This document shows, one piece after another, positions 33,388-42,664 of a stretch of DNA of 64,000 nucleotides. The position numbers and the translations under genes are program-made. Source of the stretch: Asterella californica (taxonomy: Eukaryota > Streptophyta > Marchantiopsida > Marchantiales > Aytoniaceae). The notes below the pieces were generated by a model. The model was not told the DNA's origin. It worked only from the letters and a program-made list of their open reading frames with translations, and did no database searches. Position 1 is the stretch's first letter. Every line of letters starts with the position of its first letter. The stretch covers positions 3,906,001 through 3,970,000 of the forward strand of contig JAYKYS010000014.1 of the NCBI GenBank assembly GCA_036924285.1, given 5' to 3'.

Positions 33388-36300
33388 CCGTGGCCCATGA
33401 TCCGTATGTAGTGAAGTGTCCCTGTCTTTTTGCGATCATTTCATAAATTTACTGCCCGGTTCAAAGGTAAAAAATGAACATCATTTATTGACTTGGGTAA
33501 GCTCATCCGCCCATAGCTGAGGCAACGTGAGGTTGAATCTTCATGTCGAGAGGACTCAGCCTATACAACAATAGCAACATTTGGCTGCGGAAAGCCCCGG
33601 CAAAAAACCACGCCAAACAAAGGCGTCACGAGGCTAACCGCTTCTTATTTGGAAAGGAAAACCTGGCTAAGACTAGCAGATATCAAAATTTTACCTTTTC
33701 AATTCTGAGAACTAGAACCGAATACCGATCGATAAAACCGGCTATTGTTGTTTTACAGTTGGACATTTACCGGTAACTCAAGAATTCCTCCTCGAGCACT
33801 GCCGCTGATGAGTAGTAGATCGATTGTTGTGCATAATCGATATCAATCTTGCGGTTACGAGCAGAGGTTATTATGCACAATCTTTGTTCGGCACGGGCTC
33901 ATCCATGTTGCGTGACTGGCTCACTACGTAGACGGGGATTTCCACACGTTGCTTGTCCGAATGATCGTCCTGCATCTTCCCCAAAGAAGGAGAACCAAAA
34001 GGAATTGATCTTCTTGCGCATGAGAAATATGAGGAAGTCGTTCTTGCGTTCTTTTAAAGACTGGAATTATGGTATAATAATAGATATACACACTAAAATA
34101 GATAAAAGAAGAGGAAAAAAATACAAAAGAGCCGCGAAAAGGAAACTCAGAGAGATGTAAAAGCATAAAGATGGACGAAATAAATAAAATAAAGGAAAAA
34201 GAGAAGAAAAAACCGAAAATTTTTTCCTTTAGACTTTACACAACATGTCTAAAAGCGAAAGAAATGATGTTGTTAGAAAGAGCAAAAATGATGGTGGATA
34301 ACACTAACAAGAGTTGCTGGCATATTACGATAATTAAACCATGTATTCTCTTAAATATTACCGAAATACCCTTTGCAAATCCAAGATGAAGACCATTGCA
34401 GAAGAGCTAGTCATTGTCCCTGTCATGTTACCGTTACAGATGAGATATCTGTTTGAAAATAAAACTGATAATAAAAGCTCTATGTATATAATATGCTTAC
34501 AAGATCAACTTCGAGGAACCTTTTCCCGTTATTGTTCTTGGGAAAAAAATATAAGTGTTAAGTAAAAATTAAGCGCCCTAATTAATCCCGTGGATCTTAT
34601 ACCATAGTGCGATTAGCGTCTTTGGGCCGATTACTGCCCGTTTATGCGCACATAATTCAGCATGCAAAAGTACAGAAAAACTACAGCAAGAGTCTTTGCT
34701 GCTTTTTGACGGATAACCTTAGACGGCGGTTATCGTTTCACGGTGACTCTTTATGCACAAACCATTTCAAAAAGGTGAACTGAAGTCGGCTCCATGAGGA
34801 AACATGGAAATGCGTTTTATCGCTTGGATGTTGATTCTAATAAAAAGAACTTTAAGCTATAATAATTTTAATAAATATTAATATGATCTCAACCTGTTCT
34901 TGGTTTCGAAGGCCGATCTTGTTTATGTCGTAATATATTATTCCCTCAAGCAGGTAGGATCTCGCAACTTCGAGAAAAGGAAAACGACTGTTCGCTTAGT
35001 GCGGAGCTCCCGGTCATCTGATATCTTAAGGGTTTTAAACATAATCTCGTATCCATAATTACTCGTGATAGACATGACAGACTAATTCGAAGAATAGTAG
35101 TCAAAGATACTACAGGTTTGGTCACGGACTCTCTTTCTAGTCCATGGTCAAGTTTGATCAGTTAATTAAAATTTTATTATTCAGATTCATCCAATCATGT
35201 GTACCACGGTCCGTTGTATGTCCGTAATGTGTTGCGCTGGACTTTATTTTGAAACCCCCTATTGCGTCCTAATACAAATCTCTCGTTTGGATATTCCCGA
35301 ACCATCTATTTAAAACTCTAGAGCTGATTATTATTTTGCTTTCTGGGTCTCCTGAATCCAAATCCAAGCATTACAGGGTTTGAAAACGTAGTAGAATGTT
35401 ACATTGTGCTCTTTATCGTATTCCCATGTTTCTCCATATCTTTTATTTTGTTTTATTTTATTACGTAGAAGGAAGGAGGAACTTAATCTTTCTTTTCTTT
35501 ATACTTGGAGGTCCATATCGTTAGTGGTCTAGAATCAGGAGAGAATCTCGTGATGAACTGTTTTATGTCACAGCTTGTTAGTCTAAGATTACAGTAATGG
35601 AGATTATTAAGTTAAACCATATGTCATAAGATAAGACTGCAAACAAATCTGAACTAAACTCTAAACATGTTATTCCCTAGATGTGTCAACTAAACCCAAA
35701 ACCAAAAACACAATTGTGTTTAATGTGTGAGTGTAGTGATTACGAAAAGAGATGAAACCGAACGAACATGAAAGGAACTTATACTTGCAACTGATTCACC
35801 TTCTGATATGGTTCACATAATATAATATTTATATTTATATCCTGGCCCTCCAAAGCTTTCTATCCGTATGTGCATGGTCTTTGTGCCAAGTTTGTGGCCT
35901 GAAAATCTTGTGCTTGTAACATTTTTGTTGCACCGATTATGGAAACATCATATGTAAGTGTTACAGAGGGAATTATCGACTCTATTTAACTTTTTATACT
36001 TGATGTAGCTCCGAGTCATCACATACCATTCTGACCAATAGTGACAATGTGGAGATTTTGAAATACAATACCAGTGAAACTGAATACACAAGTTTCAGTT
36101 TCTTGCGTTGGATGTAGAAAAACCATGAACAAGTGCAGCATTTGCCATTTGGAGATTACTCATTCTCTAGACAAGTGCGATACTTACAGCTATCCCTAGA
36201 TGCAAAACCCTTGATAAATGAAAGGTTAGATCGGGTAACCCGAGGGCTTGCACTGTAGTGGATGTATTATTTTATGTTATTTATTTTAATATATTTGTTA

Positions 36301-36500
36301 TATTTCATCAGTCCTTCTTAAAATTGCATTATTTAATTGCATTTCTGATCGGCAAAAGTAGGTTCAGTGTCATGTGAAATCATTGCACAAGATAAGTAAG
36401 AGATTGCACATGCTGATAATCTGTTGTACAAACACTTTAACTGAACTTTCTGGTTATTACATGCACGTCTCACATGCATATAACATGACACTTAAAATCT
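33388..36500. other. AT-rich intergenic DNA
   Basis: Frames at 33543-33776, 33849-34160 and 34171-34389 are open and Lys/Arg-rich, but they lie in A-rich sequence and show no recognised domain. No structural RNA or terminal repeats were found. Confidence 0.45.
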
Positions 36501-36564
36501 CAAACTAAACCGTGTATGAACAAAATTGCTTTGAAAATTTTGTGAACTGAACTTTCTTTGAACC

Positions 36565-36950
36565 GAATCGTTTTCTAAAAATTTGAACCGAACCAGACCA
36601 TATAGGATCTAACTGTTTAGAAAAATCTTGGAACTATAATAAAAATGAGTTTTTCAATAAAATTTTAAAATTTTATGTGATTATAATATAATTGACTTGA
36701 TACTAGAGTATCAACTTATTATCTAAAATTTATTCATATTTATTATGATTCAAACAAATTTATTGTTACCAAAATTTTGAAACTATAGAACCGAACCGCT
36801 TAAGTACCAATTCTTTTGTGAACCGAACTAGTTAAAAATCATTCATGTAAAATCTGAATCGTTTTAAACCAAACATTTATCAAAATTTGAACCGAACCAT
36901 TTTTGGATTTACCCGGCTTGACCGAACCGTAAAATACGGTTCGGGACTGA
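36565..36950. repeat. Cluster of gaaccgaacc repeats
   Basis: The words (tt)gaaccgaacc recur near 36585, 36789, 36821 and 36886, and the cluster ends with the hairpin ccgaaccgtaaaatacggttcgg near 36920-36943. Such aaccgaacc-rich sequence is common in plant repeats; the element type is not identified. Confidence 0.6.
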
Positions 36951-37271
36951 ACCGGGGGCGACTCCTACCTACAAACGAATTATGGGTAGGATCAAGTAAA
37001 TTTCTGGTTATGCAGTCACTCTATGAGTACCGAAGTTTAGTGTGTGTACCGTTTTCTTGTTTATTCACTTCCTCCATCTTCTTGTTTATTCACTTTCTCC
37101 ATCTTCCGATGGAATAGCTGAATATGTAAGAGGTTTAATTTAATACTTAACTCTTTCGATAGAAACGATTAGATATTAAATTAAATTTAATGTACATTAG
37201 CGATTTAATGAGCAGTGGTTCCCGGACGTGTACGTTTTGAAGTGCGGCATTGAGGTCAAGCTTTATGGGTT

Positions 37272-37490
37272 ATCTCTTTCTCTCCTCTTTCTCTCGGATG
37301 GGGTAGCCAACAAGCAATAGCTTGTTGGCTACCCCATCCGCCTGTAGCCCGAGCGGCGTGGGGTCGAGTCCTCCTGGCGGGGGGACTCATGCTGTGCAAG
37401 GGCAGCAGCAGACGGCTGCAGAAAGCCCCACAGCGTAAAGAGGCCAAAAAACAAATCTAAACAAAAAAAAAAAAATCTCTTTCTCTCCTC
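37272..37490 (+). mobile_element. SINE with 16-bp target-site duplications
   Basis: atctctttctctcctc occurs exactly at 37272-37287 and 37475-37490. Between them lies a 187-bp element with an A-box-like tagccaacaagc (about 37304) or tagcccgagcgg (about 37345), a B-box-like gggtcgagtcc (about 37360), a G/C-rich body and an A-rich tail ending in 13 A. This is the layout of a tRNA-derived SINE mobilised by a LINE. The 5' part forms a perfect 21-bp hairpin, which is unusual for a SINE head. Confidence 0.85.
37295..37340. repeat. Perfect 21-bp hairpin in SINE head
   Basis: cggatggggtagccaacaag... (37295-37315) pairs exactly with 37320-37340, leaving a 4-nt loop aata. A tRNA-like A box would be buried in the stem. 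Confidence 0.92.
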
Positions 37491-38007
37491 GTGTTTTCAG
37501 ATATTTTCAAAAATAGAAATTTCAATAATCTTGCTGCGCTTTCCTCGCTTGTCCTTTGCGCTTTCCCCTCTTTTCCTTTTCCCTCCTAGGCCGGATGTAT
37601 GCTTTGGATGCATATTAGTTTGGAATACATATCATGTAAGGTTTCTAGCTATGTGCAAACTCGACTATACATCACATGTTCCATGAAGAACTGCTTGAGC
37701 AAATGCTCATGATATGTTTCTTTTTACTTCAGTAAAAGGGGGAAGTAAGCGTATAATATCTGCTGCTGGAGAGCAAGCACAAGGCAGGAAATGCTTATGT
37801 AGCTTCCTCCTTTCCTAGTATCATAATTGCAACTCTAAAAACTTTCCGGAAAGGAGTTGAAAACACGGTGCTTTTGAGATGGAGGCCAGCGCGGTGGAGC
37901 CTCGAGGATACATCCAAGGGTGAATTTGCATTTGGCGTACATGAGGGAAGAATCTCGGCACGTCCGTACTTCCCCGAAAGTACTTTCGGCTTGAGTCAAG
38001 AAGATAA

Positions 38008-38022
38008 AGTAGTAGCGCCAGT
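38008..38022. repeat. LINE-2 target-site duplication, 3' side
   Basis: agtagtagcgccagt, repeated exactly at 40969-40983. Confidence 0.93.
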
Positions 38023-38025
38023 TTT

Positions 38026-38090
<65 letters not shown>

Positions 38091-38125
38091 GAAAGGGCGA
38101 TAGTACGCCCGCGTTAAATTTTATT

Positions 38126-39043
38126 TCATTCCAGTTGCAAGTCCTGAACCCCCACACCGGGGTCCCAGGTCGTAATTCTACAGCTACCGTGGTTGGCGAG
38201 CCCACCGACCCACTGCGTCACCCTGCTAACCGCGTCAAGACTAACCGCGTCAAGACTAAACGTACTCCTCCCTAACCTGACGTAATCTTTTCTCGCGAGA
38301 ATCGTGCCATGGAGGAGAGAGCTATTAGCGATGGCGGAGTTTTGACCTTTCACGCCCTCGATACCGTCCGACAGAACCTCGATGCGGGAGGCCTTGGAAG
38401 AGTCTTTCTGCAAATCGCTATTCACTAATCTAGCATAGTTCGTATTTCTCGTGGTGTTCATGTCTTGGCAGAGATCAAGTCTGCTACCAGTCTGGTTGCC
38501 ACTTTTCTTGGAAGTCTTCCTGTCACAATGCAGGAGCCTGTTGTAGGGTACTTTGGCGGAGCCGCTTCTTTCTTTGTTCCTGTGCTTTCGCCTCCCGCAG
38601 ATGCTCTTGAGAGGGGATCCTTCCGTTTGCTCATTGCTCGTGCTGCTTTTGAGGCAGACTCTGTTTTCTATGCTTCCAATCGCCTTGGACTCCGTGCGCT
38701 GCTCGTACTGGTTGCGGCCCTCTCTGATCTTTTCCAGGTCAATCTTCTCCATCATGAGGGTCTGACTCCTTCTCTGATACCTCTTATTGTCGTTAGTCTG
38801 CAGGGACCAGTAATGAAGAGGAAGGTGCTGCGGACTACTCAACTTCGTTGCTGATTCCGTGTGAACGGGTGGGGCCCTTGCCTCCTGTGAATCGCCTTGG
38901 TGGGGAACTCTTCCGTGCTGTTCCCGAGACCTGCCGCCGTCAGGTTGAATCGCAGTCTCATGGCCTTTTGTTTCCTGTCTGCGAGGAGCCTCTAGGGTGA
39001 GGGTGTAGTTTCCCGTGAGTTGGATGAGCCTTAATGTACTCAT
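38126..39043 (-). CDS. Third ORF of the young LINE, ATGA-coupled
   Basis: A 305-codon open frame whose ATG overlaps the ORF2 stop as ATGA, then runs to within 40 bp of the poly(A). The protein is basic and polar (Arg, Lys, Gln, Ser-rich) with no recognised domain and a small internal duplication (SLDAVSLDAVS near the C-terminus). ATGA overlaps allow termination-reinitiation in some retroelements, so it may be translated after ORF2. The other LINE also has a long frame in the same place (3244-4023) without clear sequence similarity. It could be a chance frame in a GC-moderate 3' UTR. Confidence 0.45.
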   Translation of the reverse strand: MSTLRLIQLTGNYTLTLEAPRRQETKGHETAIQPDGGRSREQHGRVPHQGDSQEARAPPVHTESATKLSSPQHLPLHYWSLQTNDNKRYQRRSQTLMMEKIDLEKIREGRNQYEQRTESKAIGSIENRVCLKSSTSNEQTEGSPLKSICGRRKHRNKERSGSAKVPYNRLLHCDRKTSKKSGNQTGSRLDLCQDMNTTRNTNYARLVNSDLQKDSSKASRIEVLSDGIEGVKGQNSAIANSSLLHGTILARKDYVRLGRSTFSLDAVSLDAVSRVTQWVGGLANHGSCRITTWDPGVGVQDLQLE

Positions 39044-40968
39044 ACGGTACTTACTCCGCCTTCGCTTCTTCTCTCCCAGGTCCTTCTTAGATCGAGATGC
39101 TTTTGTATTTCAGCAGTCGTCTGCATTGCCCTGGTCCACGCTCGTCTCCTTGCTTCGCTCGCATCCTCTCTCAGCGTCGCCCATGCCGTCTTAACGACTT
39201 CAGCAACAATCCTTGCCGCTGGGCGGTCCGACTTGGTATTCCGGAAGATAATGTCCGCTCTTTCTGCCCATGCGACTTGGGTGTGCTCGATGACAAGTAA
39301 AAGCAGAGCTGGGTTAAATGAGCGGATCTTTACCGCTTTATCAATCGTGCTCAGTAACCCGTCCTCTATCTGGTAGAGGATTCCACAATCGCTGATATTC
39401 AGTTGGAGACGGTCCCACCTTCTCTTTACAGTGTCGCACTCCCACATTAGATGCTCTAGTGTTTCCTCCTCTCTCCTGCATCTGGGGCACAACCCGTCTC
39501 CTATACCCATCTGTAGTGCTCTCTTGTTGGTGAAAAAGCCTCTGTTTAGCAAGCGCCATAGCCATAAATTCGTCCTTGGCAGTCCCCCTCTGCTCCACAC
39601 ACTGTGCCATCTTCTCTGCCAGTCTTCTTTCGTGTCGGTAGTCCCCCACCGCCTACTTAGTTGAACTTCAGTTATTACTTGCCTCGGTAGCAGAGTCTTC
39701 CAAGTCTTAAAACTCTGGATCCATCCCTTGTGCGTCAGCTCATTCACCTCCCAACCCCAGTTGGGGCTCTTTTGTAACTCCTCTGTGGTGAGCACTATCT
39801 CCCCTCCCCATCTCACTAGCGCATGGAACACAGTATCTCTTTCCCCCCCTTCTGGTTCCGGTGTTGCCCCTAGGTGGCATCTCTCCAGACCCTGCGTTAA
39901 GTCCAGATGTTTTATACTCCTCAGCGTAAGTAGTTTCCTCCTTCTTGCCTCTTTTATTGCTTCACCTTTCTCTTGGTTGCTGATTTTTGTCTGTCTTTGC
40001 CACAGGTCTGCAGCTTGTTCGATCTTCGTACTTGCCTTTAGCTCCAGGGGGGTTCCGGAAAGGGTGAGCTTTGAAAATACCTTCTTCCACCCCTTTAGCA
40101 GAGAGTTCAGGGTGGGTATATCCTTACACCGTAGATTCGGTGCTAACAGTAAACCTTCTTCTGGTGTCCATTCCCTTCGTTGGCCTCTGTACGTTCCTTT
40201 CGCAAGTGCCTCTTTGATCCCCCACTTTGCTATCTCTTTCCATTCCTGCTGCCCACCTTCCAAGAGCTTCCCTAGATATTTGAGCTTCAATGCTTGTGCC
40301 ACCTCCGTAAAGGGAGCTATCCCTAATCCTCCTTCATCCTTGTTTCTAGTTATCGTCTCCCATGCCACAAGCGCCGTTTTGTTTCTTCCTTCTTCATTCC
40401 TCCCCCACAGGAAAGCTCTACATACGCCCTCCAGCTTCTTGTACCCTTCCTTCGTGCAGTTGAGACATGTAAGTTGATAGGCGGGTATGCTTCTTAAAAC
40501 ATGTTGAAGAAGGACCACCCGACTGGGCCACGACAGTAAGCGGTTTGTCCAGTGTTGTAGTTTTTTTTGTAGTTTAGCCACTAGGGTATCTACCACTTGC
40601 CCTTCCGTGAGCTTTACACCTATAGATACCCCTAGGTATGTGAAGACTTGACCTGGCCTTGCTATGACACAACCGGTCCCCTCCAACCAGCCAGGCACTT
40701 CATTCATGCCTATTGGTACTACCAATGATTTGCTTAGATTCAGTGCCGCGCCTGATATTTCTTCGTAGCGCTTTATCACGTCTTGAGTGGCTTGGAAACA
40801 CTCCTCTGTTCCCCTGATCATCAGTCCTGTATCGTCTGCAAATAGTTGGTGTAACAGGTATTTCCCTTCACTAACTCGTATCCCTTGCACGCTGCCTGAA
40901 ATCTGTGCGTCTTTGAACATATTCATGAGAGGTTGAGTAGCGATGGCGAAAAGGTAGGGGGCAACCGT
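39040..40968 (-). pseudogene. 5'-truncated LINE ORF2 (reverse transcriptase C-terminal part)
   Basis: It is open throughout from the truncation point: the FADD catalytic motif near 40830, the RT thumb and connection region, then the C-terminal zinc-finger-like block (LWRLLNRGFFTNKRA, LCPRCRREEETLEHLMWEC, a C-x2-C...H-x4-C pattern). The APE endonuclease and the first RT motifs are missing, so it cannot mobilise itself. A fused upstream frame to 41064 comes from flanking DNA and is not part of the element. Confidence 0.93.
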
Positions 40969-40983
40969 AGTAGTAGCGCCAGT
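40969..40983. repeat. LINE-2 target-site duplication, 5' side
   Basis: Exact second copy of agtagtagcgccagt, directly abutting the truncated RT sequence. Confidence 0.93.
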
Positions 40984-41376
40984 AGAGCATGAGATAAAGA
41001 ATACGGAAAGTGTTCTTTTCTTGTCCTTCGGAGTTCCTTCCAGGCAACAAACTGACATGAACACGGACGGTCACTGGACGGTACCGTACCGCGAGGTACG
41101 CCTTGTGTACCTGAAAGGTACTTAGGCGGCTGGGATGATATAATCGGGAATCGGCGCCTAAATAATCGACAGTCCGTACCGACTGCCGGACGCACACAAC
41201 GGACGGAAATATTCTGCGTGTGGTTCCCCACCAGAAGTGTTGGCATGCACGCCAAGTTATGGTGGCCGGAAGCCGTAGAACATCCCCCACCTCAAGTTCA
41301 TAATCAGATTCCAAGATATCTCACATCTGAGTTCAGCTTGGAGGGGAATTTGCAATCCGTTTTGCATGTCCGCTAA

Positions 41377-41441
41377 GTTAACAACAATTATTTATGGTAA
41401 TGCGTGGTTAGTTCCGATTTTCTCTTCATCTTTTAGTTTCA
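41377..41441. repeat. Dispersed repeat: single unit of the 47.3-kb array
   Basis: acaattatttatggtaatgcgtggttagttccgattttctcttca... is a diverged copy of the units tandemly repeated at 47319-47514, in the same orientation. Confidence 0.75.
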
Positions 41442-41465
41442 TTAAACCCCGACTAGGACTATTTG

Positions 41466-41544
41466 GGGTCTGGGTTACCCAGACCCATCATTTGAACTAA
41501 ACGGAGAAAGCGGAACTGATTAGTCCGGGTAACCCAGACTAATC
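41466..41544. repeat. Pair of palindromes with GGGT(T/A)ACCC cores
   Basis: gggtctgggttacccagaccc (41466-41486) and the 27-nt palindrome gattagtccgggtaacccag... (41518-41544) lie 31 bp apart. Each is nearly perfect. Confidence 0.8.
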
Positions 41545-42664
41545 TTTGTATGATGATATTATACGTATTTGTACATGAAACACGACGTTTAGGGTATCGA
41601 TAGAAAGATCTCGCGAAGCAGAACAAGCTTGAAAAAAAATTTCATAATTTCATCTCGTAACAAGAGAGAAATTTCAAGATGAAATTTCGGGTATTCTGGC
41701 CTCCGCACTCACTGCGCGGGCAAAGAATATTTTTCAAATTTCGAATTGATTCTTTTCTGGGCACTTGCCCGAATATCACAGGGCAGCTCCAAAACAGTTT
41801 TTGTTTTTCACCCTAGAATCCACGGCTAGCCGCATAGTGAAGACTGAGAGAATCAATGAACAGGGTTGCAAACCGGGTGGACGATGTCTCATTACATAAC
41901 CATGTAGTGCCTTCTTCAGTTTTCTAAACGGGGGCTCTTCCTTCCGTTGACGCTTGCACTGTGTGCCACATACGTGAGTTCTCAAACCACCTCTACCTAC
42001 ATTTTTTTCCTTGTAAACGAAAACCAGCCACTAACTTCATTTCCTCTTCGTTTTTGTGATCATTGTTTTTGTGAAGCCTCCTCCTACCTGATAAGTTTCC
42101 ACACCAAGTTCTAGGTAATTTCTTTCCTGATCATTTTATTATTATCAATGTTTTTGAATAGTGTTGATTATTTCTCTCAGAATATTGAATGTTACATTGC
42201 AGTTTAGGCTATTGTGTTTCATTCTCTTTTATAAACTTATTGTTTTCTAATTTCTTTGATTTCTCTAATTTCTCTAATTTCTCTCAATTTGACAAGTTTG
42301 TATTATCCATCTTCTCTCCATGTTTTCCAAATATTATTTTTGTTCAGTACTTGGTTTGAGAACTAATTTATTTTCTCACCTAGAGTTCATTGTCTGAAGC
42401 TCTAGTAGGGTTTTCATCTAATATTTCTGAATATTTATTTTATCTAACTTATTTATAATGGTTCTTGTTGATGAATTCATAACTCTGAAGATTGAATGCT
42501 TTTTATTTATGACTAAATGTTTTTTAAGTTATGACTAAATGTTTTTTAATTATTTTTATTGACTAATTTGTATAACAAAATCTGAAACAACATACATTTG
42601 ATGGATGTCTCAATTTTTTCCCTAACGCGGTTGGTTGATGACATAGGTTTGAGATATTGCGGTC

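Larger units (their letters stand above)
38023..40968 (-). mobile_element. 5'-truncated young LINE with long poly(A)
   Basis: The element lies between exact 15-bp duplications. On the minus strand it starts abruptly inside the reverse transcriptase (TVAPYLFAIATQPL), a 5' truncation typical of LINE insertion. It ends with an uninterrupted run of 59 A (T at 38028-38086) plus a few bases. The long pure tail, exact duplications and unbroken frames indicate a recent insertion. The protein is related to the LINE at 3-14 kb (matching HQLFADDTG, RPGQ, IPAYQLT and WLWR.LN.GFFTN blocks) but clearly diverged from it. Confidence 0.95.

Noticed and set aside
34171..34389. Lys-rich frames at 33.8-34.4 kb
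   Set aside because: Lys richness comes from A-rich DNA; no domain and no splice support.
38465..38854. Plus-strand frame of 129 codons within the young LINE
   Set aside because: It lies antisense to the 305-codon ORF and has no domain; most likely a shadow.
40969..41064. N-terminal extension of the young LINE frame beyond the duplication
   Set aside because: The sequence lies outside the exact 15-bp target-site duplication, so it is flanking DNA fused by chance.
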